From Closterium sp. Naga37s-1 (Eukaryota; Streptophyta; Zygnematophyceae; Desmidiales; Closteriaceae), in NCBI GenBank assembly GCA_947471745.1, contig CANJKZ010000783.1, forward strand, positions 74,501 to 138,500: a stretch of DNA of 64,000 nucleotides. The letters are read 5' to 3'. Shown here in pieces: positions 1-9,314 of this stretch; position 1 is the stretch's first letter; each line of letters starts with the position of its first letter. Below the pieces are notes generated by a model. The model worked only from the letters and a program-made list of their open reading frames with translations, was not told the origin of the DNA and made no database searches. Position numbers and translations under genes: made by a program.

Positions 1-71
1 GTGAGTGTCGGTGGTGGTGGTGCAGCCCGCCCCCATCATGTCCACTGTGGCTTCCGTCGCTTCTACACTCA
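1..71 (+). CDS. TSR1: TSR1 pre-40S ribosome biogenesis factor, exon (gene enters from the left)
   Basis: Frame 1 from base 1 reads into PHHVHCGFRRFYT, which resembles the HxGFRxF segment that precedes the C-terminal domain of TSR1/BMS1-family proteins. TSR1 is a nucleolar/cytoplasmic GTPase-like factor that acts in maturation of the small ribosomal subunit. I end the exon at 71, before GTCAGC, in phase 2, because the next supported exon (1168) supplies exactly the one base needed. The other exons of this model are 1168-1336, 1389-1459, 1760-1838, 2671-2734 and 9621-9730; together they give 188 codons including the stop with no frame error. The 5' half of the gene lies outside the window. Whether bases 1-25 are exon or intron is unclear, since they begin GTGAGT and end in CAG. 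Confidence 0.55.
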
Positions 72-1167
72 GTCAGCGCTGGTTGCTGTTGATGGTGCTG
101 GTACATGCAGCCAGTGCCGCTGGTGGTGCTCGAGTTGAAACACGGGCTAAAGCTGTGATTTCCATTCAAATATTGTCCCACTCTCCTCCCACCACGTCAC
201 ACCTTCCGAATCTACACATCTTATCACTTTCTAAATCATACCATCGTACCCACAAAGCCCCACCGCCTTCACAGACAAAATCAACCTCGTGAAGCACAAG
301 TTTATGTGCCCTATTCATTCAGTCACTATCCCTCCTCGCCTCCCCCCTCCCCTCCCAACGGTCCTCGCTCCCGCTTAGCCATCCTCCCCCCACCCACCCA
401 CACGCCAAACTGTGAATTGCATTCAACCAATGTCCTTACGTCCCCCTTCTCCCCCTCCCCCATTTCCCCATCCCCACAGCCCCACCTTTTCAACGGACGA
501 CATCAACCTCGACAATCACAAGTTCGATGGTTTCCTTTCCTCCACCCTTATCAATCCACCACTGTCCCTCCTCCTGTCCCCCCCTCCCTCCCCCTTCACA
601 ATCCTTCCATCCAGCCCCACCTTCTCAACGGACGGCATCAACCCCCCACCCCAACCTCTCCCCACCTTGCTACCCAACCCCCCCCTCTTCCCCCCCAGCC
701 CCACCTTCTCCACGGACGACATCAACTAGGACAAGTTCAAGAAACAAGCTGAAGCTGTGACTTGGCATTGTGCTGTGCTCAACTCAACCACTGCGCTGTG
801 CTCCCCCTCTCCCCACACCCTCCCACCTTCCAACCCCCCCCCCCCCCCCCCAGCCCCACCTTCTCAACGGATGGCATCTATCTCGGCAAGCACCAATCGA
901 GAAACACAAGCATAAAACCCAGCCCCCGAATTACAAAGAGGCCTTCACAAACTGGAGGCAGTTTGTGTCTCGCTCCTATTGGTTTCGGGAAAGAAAGGTT
1001 TAGGGGAGGTTTTCGAACCTCAAACCTCTGCTTTCCCAAACCTGTTTTCCCCCGTTGACTTCTGTTGAGTAATTCGGGTGTTGCCCTTGAAGTTGGACTT
1101 TGCATTCAACCATTGTCCTCCCCTGCTCCCAATCCCCCTCCCTCCCCCCCTCCCCCCCCCCCCACAG
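72..1167 (+). repeat. TSR1 intron with four decayed copies of the next exon's start
   Basis: The intron is pyrimidine-rich and contains four partial copies of the acceptor plus first codons of the exon that truly begins at 1168. They start near 480, 615, 699 and 854, each after a C/T tract ending in CAG, and each reads like (P)TFSTDDIN before degenerating; the copy at 699 hits a stop and the copies at 615 and 854 change D to G. A short upstream motif (TTGCATTCAACCA near 418 and 1101) is duplicated too. The spacing is irregular (84 to 314 bases), so this is not a simple tandem array. Confidence 0.7.
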
Positions 1168-1336
1168 CCCCACCTTCTCAACGGACGACATCAACCTCGA
1201 CAAGCACAAGTTCGAGCGCTTCCTGCTCCCGGGAAGGTTTGCGGTAGCTTCCATCTTCGCACCCACGCTCTTCCCGCCGCACCCCCTCCTCGTCTTCGCC
1301 GATCCGTCCTCTGCCAATCAGCACACAGGAGAGGGC
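1168..1336 (+). CDS. TSR1: TSR1 exon
   Basis: After a long C/T tract and ACAG, the frame reads PTFSTDDINLDKHKFERFL followed by PGRFAVASIFAPTLFPPHPL. This is the conserved 'S-D-KHK-ERF-PGRF-ASI-P--FPPLPL' block of the TSR1 C-terminal domain. The exon is joined to 1389 by assuming a very short intron (52 bases, or 46 with an earlier AG) through a G-rich tract. The join restores the frame; without it the reading hits TAG at 1400. An indel in the poly-G tract would be the alternative. Confidence 0.8.
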
Positions 1337-1388
1337 GTGGGGGGAGGGAGCGCGGGGGGAGGGAGTGTGGGAGGGGGAGGAGCTGCAG

Positions 1389-1459
1389 CTGGCGGCAACT
1401 AGGGCTTTAAGAGGGCTGGACCCCGATCGGATCATCCTTAAGAAGATTGTTCTGTCGGT
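1389..1459 (+). CDS. TSR1: TSR1 exon
   Basis: It reads LAATRALRGLDPDRIILKKI and then VLSV, matching the TSR1 segment '(A)A-G-LR--DP-RIILKKI-L-G'. It ends at a consensus donor (GTGAGT at 1460) in phase 2, which fits the next exon. The gap from the previous exon is either a 46-52 base intron or an indel. Confidence 0.75.
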
Positions 1460-1759
1460 GTGAGTTGAGTTGCGAGAGAAGCACGTGCTCCGGTGTGCTA
1501 TGAAACTTTGGGGCGTTATGAAACATAGGGGCATTATGTTATTCTCTAAGGCACTCATATGGAAGACAGGTTGTTCTTGACTAGATTGATAGGTGCTTTC
1601 TCCTGGGGTGCAGCAAGGTGAAGAGTGTCAGTGATGAAGTGGAAGTCATTGGCAAACTCACATGTAGATAGATGTGCACCCATGCTTTCACTCCCTTCCT
1701 CCTCCCCTTCTCCCTCCTCCCCGTCCCCCTCCTCCCCGTCCCCTCAACCCCATGTGCAG

Positions 1760-1838
1760 CTACCCCACGTCAGTGATGAAGCGCAAGGCAGTGGTGCGCT
1801 ACATGTTCCACCAGCCAGAGGATGGCAGATGGTTCCAG
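1760..1838 (+). CDS. TSR1: TSR1 exon
   Basis: It lies between GTGCAG and GTCAGT and reads YPTSVMKRKAVVRYMFHQPE followed by DGRWFQ. This is the TSR1 signature 'YP--V-K-KAVVRYMF--PED-RWF'. The exon begins with one base that completes the previous codon and ends in phase 0. The direct junction to the exon at 2671 gives ...RWFQ-PVVLFTKYGRR..., as in the family. Confidence 0.85.
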
Positions 1839-1984
1839 GTCAGTGCCACATCAGATGGTTCCAAACAGGAAAGAGAGTGGGTTGGGGGGAAGAGGGATGC
1901 CACGTCCCTCATCCCCCTTTCCCCCGTTCCTCCGTTCCTCTTCAGAACACCTTCTATCACCCCCCCGCCTCCCTTTCTTCTATG

Positions 1985-2580
1985 GAACCTTTTCACCAAA
2001 GTACGGCGGTGTGGTTGTATTTGCACTATGCACTACGCTCAGCCCTCTTCCCTCTTTTCCCACATTCCAGCACCCCCTCCCTTATCCCTCTAACCAGCTG
2101 GTGGGGCTGTTTACCAGGTGGCAAGGGGGACCTCATTCACTCTAAACGCACGATGCACAGAACTTCCCTCTCACGGCTCCCCACTCAGCTCTCTCCTCTC
2201 TTTACTTACCCCTCGTTCCCTCGTGCCAGCTGGTGGAGCTCTTCACCAAGTACGACCGGACGGCCGCATTCACTCTCAACGCACAATGCGCAGCACTTTC
2301 CTCTCCCCACTCCCCTCTCCCCACTCCCCACTCCCCTCTCCCCTCTCCCCACTCACCACTCCCCTCTCCCCACTCCGCACTCCCCTCTCCCCACTCCCCA
2401 CTCCCCTCTCCCCTCTCCCCACTCCCCACTCCCCTCTCCCCACTCCGCACTCCCCTCTACCCACTCCCCACTCCCCTCTCCCCACTCCCCTCTCTCCTCT
2501 CTCCTCTCTTTACTTACCCCTCCTTCCCACGCGCCGTGGAGCACTTTACCAAGTACGGCCGAAGGGGACACATTCACTCG
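1985..2580 (+). repeat. TSR1 intron with four decayed copies of the 2671 exon
   Basis: Copies of the 'VELFTKYGRRGRI' exon begin near 1985, 2097, 2230 and 2534, all upstream of the good copy at 2671. The 2230 copy reads LVELFTKYDRTAAFTLN and the 2534 copy reads VEHFTKYGRRGHIHSE; the earlier two are frameshifted. Each follows a C/T tract and AG. They lack the donor half of the true exon, so they are probably not spliced in, although the 2230 and 2534 copies could act as decoy acceptors. Confidence 0.7.
2286..2512 (+). repeat. Pyrimidine minisatellite (CCCCACTCCCCTCT)n
   Basis: About 225 bases of tandem CTCCCCACTCCC-type units lie inside the TSR1 intron between two exon echoes. It is low-complexity, non-coding and strongly strand-biased. 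Confidence 0.85.
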
Positions 2581-2670
2581 GAACCAATATGCGCAGCAAC
2601 CAACTATCTTCCCACTCCCCACTCCCCGCCTTCCTCTCTTCACTTCCCTCTCCCTCGTCCCCCTCGCCAG

Positions 2671-2734
2671 CCAGTGGTGCTCTTTACCAAGTACGGTCGT
2701 AGGGGGCGCATTCGCGAGCCTGTGGGCACCAAAG
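2671..2734 (+). CDS. TSR1: TSR1 exon
   Basis: It reads PVVLFTKYGRRGRIREPVGT followed by K, the TSR1 block 'PVEL-TK-GRRGRI-EPVGTHG'. The acceptor is CGCCAG and the donor is GTGGGT at 2735; the exon ends in phase 1. The following intron is 6,886 bases because copia element E1 is inserted in it. Family members usually have THG where this protein has TKG. Confidence 0.85.
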
Positions 2735-2739
2735 GTGGG

Positions 2740-2935
2740 TGTGTGGATGTGTGGGTGCTGCACGTGGGTGTATGTATGTGTGGGTGCTGCACATGAGTGT
2801 GCGTATGTGTGTGTGCTGTATGTGGGTGTGTGTGTATGTGGGTGCTGCACTTGAGTGTGTGTGTGTGTGGGTGGGTGCTGCACATGGGTGTGTGTGTGTG
2901 TGGGTGCTGCACGTGGGTGTGTGGGTGCCCTTCAT
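2740..2935 (+). repeat. GT-rich minisatellite in TSR1 intron
   Basis: Imperfect units of about 27 bases, TGTGTGGGTGCTGCACRTGRG, are repeated five to six times, with GT dinucleotide runs between them. It sits just downstream of the exon 2671-2734 donor. Confidence 0.8.
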
Positions 2936-2973
2936 CAATGCTCCTCATCAATACCTCTCATCACTGCCTGCTA

Positions 2974-3172
2974 GGAGCAATCAATTGTATGTTCGAGAGG
3001 GTGGTGCTATTGTGTGCTCACCAGTGCTCACTCCCTCCGGTATACCCTTCCCGTATCCCCCTCTTGCTTCCACCCCTCTTGCTTTCACCCCAATGCCCCT
3101 CATCGATACTTCTCATCACCGCCCGCTAGGAGCAATCAAGTGTGTGTTTGATGGGGTGGTGTAGCAGCGCTA
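2974..3172 (+). repeat. Decayed copies of the last TSR1 exon
   Basis: Two copies of the acceptor plus 'GAIKCVFDGVV' coding start lie here (near 2974 and 3130), and a third lies at about 9514, beyond the retrotransposon. Only the fourth, at 9621, has a full open frame to the stop. A C-terminal fragment (CMALYKCVYP...) is copied again near 9806-9850, downstream of the stop. Confidence 0.7.
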
Positions 3173-3272
3173 TGCTATCACGTGTCCACACGTGCTCTCT
3201 CCTTTCCCGTCTTCCCCTCTTGCTTCCACCCCAATGCCCCTCTTGCTTCCACCCCAATGCCCCTCTTGCTTC

Positions 3273-3403
3273 TATCAAAATGTTATAATGCTTATATTGT
3301 GTAGGCTGTAGTGGGGTAGCCCATAAGGGGTACAACCCAATTAGGGTTAGTACTTGTACCAAATTCCTACTCAATGCAGTAATTCTCGTTCATTATTCTG
3401 ACA
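3273..3403 (+). repeat. E1 5' LTR (131 bp)
   Basis: It starts TATCAAAATG (the expected TG has become TA) and ends CTGACA. It is closely similar over its length to 9315-9445. The core GTAGCCCATAAGGGGTACAA is shared with the LTR of E4, marking one family. Confidence 0.93.
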
Positions 3404-3415
3404 TGGTATCAGAGC
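3404..3415 (+). promoter_or_regulatory. E1 primer binding site (tRNA-iMet)
   Basis: TGGTATCAGAGC follows the LTR with no spacer. It is the standard plant copia complement to the 3' end of initiator-Met tRNA. The LTR end TCTGA (3398-3402) and the primer-site TCAGA are complementary, so the junction can fold on itself. Confidence 0.93.
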
Positions 3416-3417
3416 AA

Positions 3418-3432
3418 GTCCTGTTCCAGGAC
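3418..3432 (+). other. Perfect hairpin just after the primer site
   Basis: GTCCTG-TTC-CAGGAC forms a six-pair stem with a three-base loop starting three bases past the primer site. E5 has a different but equally perfect stem at the matching place (25852-25867). Confidence 0.6.
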
Positions 3433-3439
3433 CGTTTTA

Positions 3440-4140
3440 TTGGGCCCACCGAATAGTTCCCTGCCCGTAGCGCGTTACCCTGCTCGTAGCGCCCTACCCT
3501 GCCCGTCGCGCTACCCCACCAGTCGCGCTGCCTGCCCTGCCCATCGAGCCGCCCTGCTGGCCACGCGCCGCCCTACTTACTGCCGCGCCGCCGTGCTTTG
3601 CCCGTTACGCCGCCCTTCTGGTCACGCGCCGCCGTGCTGGCCACGCGCCGCCCTGCTGGCTACCGCGCCGCCTTGCCCTGCCCGTTGAGCCGCCCTGCTG
3701 GCCGTGCGCTGCCCTACCCTGCCCGCGCGCCGCCCTGCTAGCCGCGCGTTGCCTTCCCCTGCCCGTCGCGCTGCCCTGCTGGCCGCCGTGCCGCCCTGCC
3801 CTGCCCGTGCGCCGCCCTGCTGGCCGCTGCGCTGCCCCCTGCCCTGCCCACACGCCGCCCTGCTGGCCGCGCGCTGCCCTGCCCTGCCCGCGCGCCGCCC
3901 TGCTGCCCGCGCGCCGCCCTGCTGGCCGCCTGCGCTGCCCTGCCCTGCCCGCACGCTGCCCTGCTGGCCGCCGCGCTGCCCTGCCCTGCCCACGCGCCGC
4001 CCTGCCCTGGCCGCGCGCCGACCCACCCTGCCCTGTGCACTTCCCTAGTGCCCACGCGCCGCCCTGCCCGTCGCGCCGTCCTGCTGCCTGCGCCCCGCCC
4101 TGCCTTGCTTGCGTGCTGCCCTGCTGGTCGCGCGCCAACC
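3440..4140 (+). repeat. GC-rich leader repeat of E1 (GCCGCCCTGCTGGCC units)
   Basis: Some 700 bases of imperfect 15-22 base units built from GCCGCCCTGCTGGCC and CTGCCCTGCCCGCGC lie between primer site and gag. Several long open frames run through it on both strands simply because the repeat lacks stops; none resembles a protein. E5 has a leader of similar position and composition but a different unit. Confidence 0.85.
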
Positions 4141-4149
4141 TGCTTTGCC

Positions 4150-5423
4150 CGCTCTGGCTTCTCTCAGTGTTCTCACCTTCGATCCTGAGGGCCGTCTGAT
4201 CCAGTTTGAAACCTTGCTAGACGACTTACAGCTGTACCTACAGAGCGAGTCTAGGGACGGTGTCTCCTTGTTTGACAAACGTCTGGGACCTCTCTCGCTC
4301 CTCCTGAGACAGCTGACAGTTCGACTCGCTCACAGCGGCTTACCCGTGACGCTACTGCTCGCCTCGCCGTTCGCAACCACCTGTCGTTAGCCGAACGCGC
4401 GCACTTTGGCCAGCACAAGACAGCTAAAGCACTATTCGATGCTGAAGTCGCTCTTTACTCCTCCCCTGCCACTGATGCTCTTGGCCGACTTATCCTGCCC
4501 TACCTTTTTCCCGAGCTATCAGCCTTTCCCACAGTCGACGACCTCATCAACCACCTTCACACTAGTGACACTTGCTACCGTGCCGCTTAAATCCAAGTTT
4601 CTAGACAAGAACCCCCCCCCCCCTATGTACATCACTCTCTATTTCATCGTCACCCGCCTCCCTAACTCTCTTTGTGCAGTAAGGAACCTCCTTCTTGCCC
4701 TTGACCCCACAGACCTCACTGTCGACCTACTCGAGAAGCACCGACTTGCAGCTGAGGCTAGCATAGGCGCTATAGGTGCTGCTCGTGGTACTCCTCGCAC
4801 TCCCTTCTTTGACGGGTGTTCCTCCTCTCGCCTTTGCTGCTGTTATTGACTTCCTTCGTGCTGAGGAGGTCGGGGTTGCGTCTGCTCCTAGTGGGGGGCC
4901 CCGCAGCGGCAAGGGCAAGGGAGGAAAGAGTGGTGGGGGTGGCAGCGGTGGAGGCAGTGGTGGAGGCGGTGGAGGCGGTGGAGGAGGTGGAGGTGGAGGT
5001 GGTGGCGGTGGGAGTGGTGGTGAGAGTGGAAGAGTCGGTGGCAGCGGTGGTGGTAGCGGTGGGAGTGGTGGTGGCGGTGGTGGCGGCAGTGGGAGTGGTG
5101 GCGGCGGCAGTGGTGGCGGCAGTGGAAGTGGTGGCGTCGGCAGTGGTGGCGGTCGGGGTGGAGCCGTTCAGAGGAGAGGTTCTGGCGGTGGCCAGCAGCA
5201 GCAGCGTCCGCGCGAGACCATTACGCCCCAGCAGCTTTGTGAGTGGTTTGCTCAGCGTGGGGCGTCTGGGGGTAGTGTTCGCTGCACGTACGTCAGTCGC
5301 ACAGTTGACCGCACTGGTCAGACATGCGGGAAGGTTGGTAACACACAGTACCGCTGCTTCTCCTGTCTTGACGACGCTGGCGCGCAGAGTTTGGCGACGA
5401 GGCTGAGCTCCCCTGCTAGCTAG
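4150..5423 (+). pseudogene. E1 gag remnant
   Basis: Three consecutive frames carry one gag protein: FDPEGRLIQFETLLDDLQLY near 4190, a middle part near 4440-4850 matching the E5 gag pattern 'LFPDLTSFEHSADLI', and a C-terminal part with a long GGSGGGG tract followed by TPQQLCEWFAQRG and a zinc-knuckle-like CGKVGNTQYRC near 5330. The histidine of the knuckle is asparagine here. At least two frameshifts break the reading. Confidence 0.8.
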
Positions 5424-5455
5424 AGCTGCTTAGGAACAATGTAGATATATTTGCT

Positions 5456-5764
5456 CTTGATTATGACGCAATTCTTGCTGGCATGTATGCTTCGACTGTT
5501 AGTTCTGAGGGTGACTGTTACGTGTGTGTGCCGCCCGACCCAAGTACAGAGGGTGCTGCTCTAGGTGCTAGTGAGTCTGATCTCTCTGGTATTGCGCCTA
5601 CTGAGGCCTTGCACACCTTCATGCTTGACTCAGGTGCTTTGCGCTGCTTCTTTCGCGACAGTACCACAGTCACACCACTCCGTGCACATGTTGCAGTCTC
5701 TCTAGCCGACCCCTCAACAAGCCCGGTTCTTGCACATTCTCCCGTGTCCGGCGGTTCCGTCTAG
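5456..5764 (+). pseudogene. E1 protease remnant
   Basis: It reads HTFMLDSGALRCFFRDSTTV, containing the aspartic protease DSG triad, then a stop at 5762. The protease would cut the gag-pol polyprotein. Downstream the sequence jumps to the region after integrase, so gag-pre-integrase and integrase (present in E2, 13740-14540) are missing. Confidence 0.8.
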
Positions 5765-6039
5765 CTCACTGTGAGGTCTTCACCCCTCCTCGTTCTCTAT
5801 GAACTTGGTGAGTACTGCTGCCCTCCAGGATGCGATAGTCAATACCACCACTCCTGGGATGTGTCGATCTGCACACTACCGCACTGCCCCTCCCCCCCCC
5901 CCCCCCATTGCTCTTCCTCGCTCTAGGTCCCCCTCCGGTAGACCCCCTCCCCCCTAAGGGTCCTGCTCCTTCAGGTGTGTCTCAGAAAGACCCACTCCCC
6001 TTGTCTTAGCCTTTCAAGGTCTCTGTCGACTCTGGTGCT

Positions 6040-6790
6040 GCTGGGGGTGGTGCTGCTAGGGGTGCTGCGTCTGGGGGTGCTGAGCCTGAGCGTGCGGAGC
6101 CTGGGGGTGCTGAGCCTGAGGGTGCGGAGCCTGAGGGTGTGGAGCTTGGGGGTGCTGAGCCTGAGGGTGCGGATCCTGGGGGTGCTGAGCCTGAGTGTGC
6201 GGAGCCTGGGGGTGTTGAGCCTGAGGGTGTGGAGCCTGGGGGTGCTGAGCCAGAGGGTACTGAGTCTGGGGGTGCTGAGCCTAGGGGTACTGCGTCTGCC
6301 AGAGGTCCTATGGGTGCCTCGCCACGGCAGTCTTGCCGGCGGGAGCCTCTCTCACCGCAGCAGCTGCGCGAGTGGTTTTCTCGGCACACCTGCCTTCGGA
6401 TTGGCGCTGCTGGAGCTGGAGGCCCTGCCGCTGGAGGCAGTGGGGCTGGAGGCGCTGGAGCTACTAGTCGTGGAGGTGCTAGTGGTACTGCTGGTGTTGG
6501 AGGCGCTAGAGCTGGAGGTACCGGAGGTGCTGGAGCTGCTGGTCCTAGAGGTGCTCGTACTGGAGGTACTGGAGCTGCCGGAGCTGGTGGTGCTCCTGGT
6601 GCAAGAGGTGCTAGCGCTGCTCGTGCTGGAGGTGCTAGACGTTCTATAGCTGGAGGCGCTAGAGCTGGAGTCGCTGGAGCTGGAGGCACCGGAGATGGAG
6701 GTGCTGGAGCTGGGTGCCTTGAAGCTGGAGGTGCTGGCACTGGGGGCGCTGGAGCTGGCGGTACTGGCGCTGGTGGCACTGTGCAGCGGC
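6040..6790 (+). repeat. E1 coding linker repeats (GAEPE and GAGGT types)
   Basis: 15-base units GGTGCTGAGCCTGGG (GAEPG/GAEPE peptides) run from about 6045 to 6290, then the motif REPLSPQQLREWFSRH, then 18-base GGTGCTGGAGCTGGA-type units (GAGAGG peptides) to about 6780. The array lies between integrase and RT in this family and is open in frame for 258 codons. Confidence 0.85.
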
Positions 6791-6989
6791 GATCCTTTTT
6801 CGTTCCACCGCTGCCGTTGTCTCTACCGCCACCTGGCTCGGCACTTCGCCAGGTTCTTAGTCTCCCGTCTTCTACTGGCCTTACTCCTCCCTTACTGTGT
6901 CCACCACCTTACTAGTCGCAGCCACAGTTACAGTTAGACTCCTCACTGCCTGCTCCTTCTCCTTACACTTAGTAAACAGACTCTCTTAC

Positions 6990-9052
6990 AGAGCGTCGTG
7001 AGCCTGCGTCTTGTCCTGCCTCGCCTGTTCGCGCTATTCGCACTGGTCGCCGTGTTCCTCGCCCGCGTCCTCCTCCTGTCCCCGGCACTTACAATATGGC
7101 ACTTCGTCCTTACTCTGCTCACAACGTGTCCTTCTGTCGTCTCCTCCTGCGTTCTCTCTTGCTGACTGTCCGGACCCTGAGTCTGACTTGGTTCGTGCTG
7201 CCAGCCCTACTGTCACACGTCTTCTAGCCACTGTTGTCACTAACCCTTTGTTTGAGTCCACTGTTGCGTCAGCCCTAGTTGCTGAGCTTGTTGACTTTGT
7301 TGCTGCGTGTCGTCTCGAGTACGCATCTAGTTTTGTTGCTGAGTCTGAGTCTGACTATCCTCCGTCCGTCGGGGGTGAGTGTGCTCTTGGCACGGACATC
7401 CTTGAGGAGAGGCAGGAGGACTTTGAGTGTCTTGTAGCTGCTGTACCTCATCTCGTGGCCATGCTCCTTGCACCTGAGGGAGACTCGCATGCACTAGACA
7501 TCCCGACCCCACGCTCTTACGCAAAGGCGATTACGGGTCCCTACTCCTCTCAGTGGCAGACAACCATGGACGCAGAGATGGCATCCCAGAAGTCCACAGG
7601 CACTTATGTCGACGCATTTCCCCCTCCTGAGGTGAATATAGTCGATGGGCATGTGGAGTTTCAGGGTGAAGCGGCCGCCGGGTTCTCCGCCTGTCTTCAA
7701 GGCTCGTTACGCTGCACGAGGCTTTAGTCAGCAACAGGGAGTTGACTTCTTCCAGACCTTCTCCCCTACCCCGAAGATGACCATTTTTCAAGTGCTGCTG
7801 CACGTCGCCGCTGAGCATGACTACGAGCTTCACTCTCTTAACTTCAGCACAGCTTTCTTACAAGGCAGCCTGCATGAGGAGATCTGGCTGCGCCGCCCAC
7901 CTGGCTTTACTGGGTCGTTTCCTGAGGGTACTCAGTGGAGCCTCAAACGGCCAGTCTACGGTCTCCGCCAGGCGCCTCGCGAGTGGCACGACATACTAAG
8001 GACGACGCTTGCGGCTCTTGGGTTTGCTCCTTCGACTTCAGACCCATCACTATTTCTGCGCACCGACACTTCGCTGCCGTCGTTCTACATCCTCGTGTAC
8101 ATCGATGACTTGGTTTTTGCCACTGCTGACACTAAGGCACTGGCCCTTATGAAGTCGGAGCTGCAGAAGAGACACACCTGCACTGCCCTGGGTGAGCTGT
8201 GCAGCTATCTTGGCTTGCAGATCACCCGGGACAGAGCACGGCGCACCATCACCCTGACTCAGTCACACATGGTGCAGTAGGTCCTTGAGCGCTTCGGCTT
8301 CCGGTACTCCTTGCCACAGTCCACTCCTCTGCCTACGGTCACTCGCCCTCAGCTCCACCTTTGGATGAGTCTGTAGAGCCAAGTGGCCCGTAGCCAGAGC
8401 TTGTGGGTTGCCTCATGTACCTGATGACATGCGTTCAACATGCGTTCGACCTAACCTTTCCTACCCTCTTAGCATCGTGGCATGCTACGTTGCATCCGGG
8501 AGACACCGACCAGAGCACATGGAGGCCGCTAAGAGGGTGTTGCGCTACTTGTGCAGTACATGGGGCATGGGGCTCGTGCTTGGAGGACGGGGTCCAGTTG
8601 TTCTCTCTGGACGCTTAGACGCGTCTTGGGTTGACGACCTGGCTACGCATCGGTCGTCACAGGGTTACACTTTTAACTTTGGCTCCGGCTCTGTTTCTTG
8701 GCAGTCTACCTGCTCATCTTGTGTTCTCAGCTCCAGCTGTGAGGCTGAGATCTACGCAAGAGCCACGGCTGCACAAGAGTTACGCTGGCTCACCTACTTG
8801 CTGACCGATTTAGGAGAACGGCCTTGGTTCTCCTCCAGTTCTATACGTAGACAACAAGACCATGATTGCCTTGTGTCAGGAGCACTGACTAGACCACAAA
8901 ACAAATCACATCACTCTGCGTTACTTCTTTGCTTGAGAGTTGCAGCAGCATGGTCAGCTTCGTCTTGCTTACGTGGCCACACGGGCCAACACTGCTGATA
9001 TATTCACCAAGGCACTTCAGCCTTGCGATCATTAGCATTTCTGTATGAGGCC
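6990..9052 (+). pseudogene. E1 reverse transcriptase and RNase H remnant
   Basis: After a spacer, RT starts near 7640 (WSFRVKRPPGSPPVFKARY), runs through ELHSLNFSTAFLQGSLHEEI and VYGLRQAPREWH to the catalytic ILVYIDDLVFATA near 8095, and stops at TAG 8278-8280. RNase H-type sequence continues in another frame (LDASWVDDLATHRSSQGYTF and SSCEAEIYARA, 8610-8770) and ends with the family tail near 9050. RT makes the cDNA and RNase H removes the RNA template; the stops make both inactive here. Confidence 0.9.
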
Positions 9053-9314
9053 TTATGCCTGCTTTGTCTCACTTGCTCACTACATGACTTTGCTTGTACT
9101 GTGATATATATACATATGTATATATATATGCTTACACTTGCTAGGTTATGATCACTTTACAGTTTGTTCTCTTTTAGATAACTCTGCATGTGAACTGGCC
9201 TTGTGGCCATTTGCTTGGAATGTGTGGTGACTTCGTGATCCACCTTGAGCTTGCTTTGCTTTTCTTGACTGGTCTTGTGACCCCTTGTTCTCCCCCGCTT
9301 TGCCTATGGGGGTG

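Noticed and set aside
2286..2512. CRISPR-like regular repeat array
   Set aside because: It is a pyrimidine minisatellite without unique spacers, inside a eukaryotic intron.
1625..2854. 409-codon plus ORF in the TSR1 region
   Set aside because: It runs through introns and the pyrimidine repeat and out of frame with the recognised exons.
3605..4138. Long minus-strand ORF rich in R, A, G and Q
   Set aside because: It is a by-product of the GC leader repeat, which lacks stops in several frames; both strands and all frames give similar ORFs.
6006..6779. Minus-strand Pro/Ala-rich ORF
   Set aside because: It is antisense to the E1 linker repeats and is a composition artefact.
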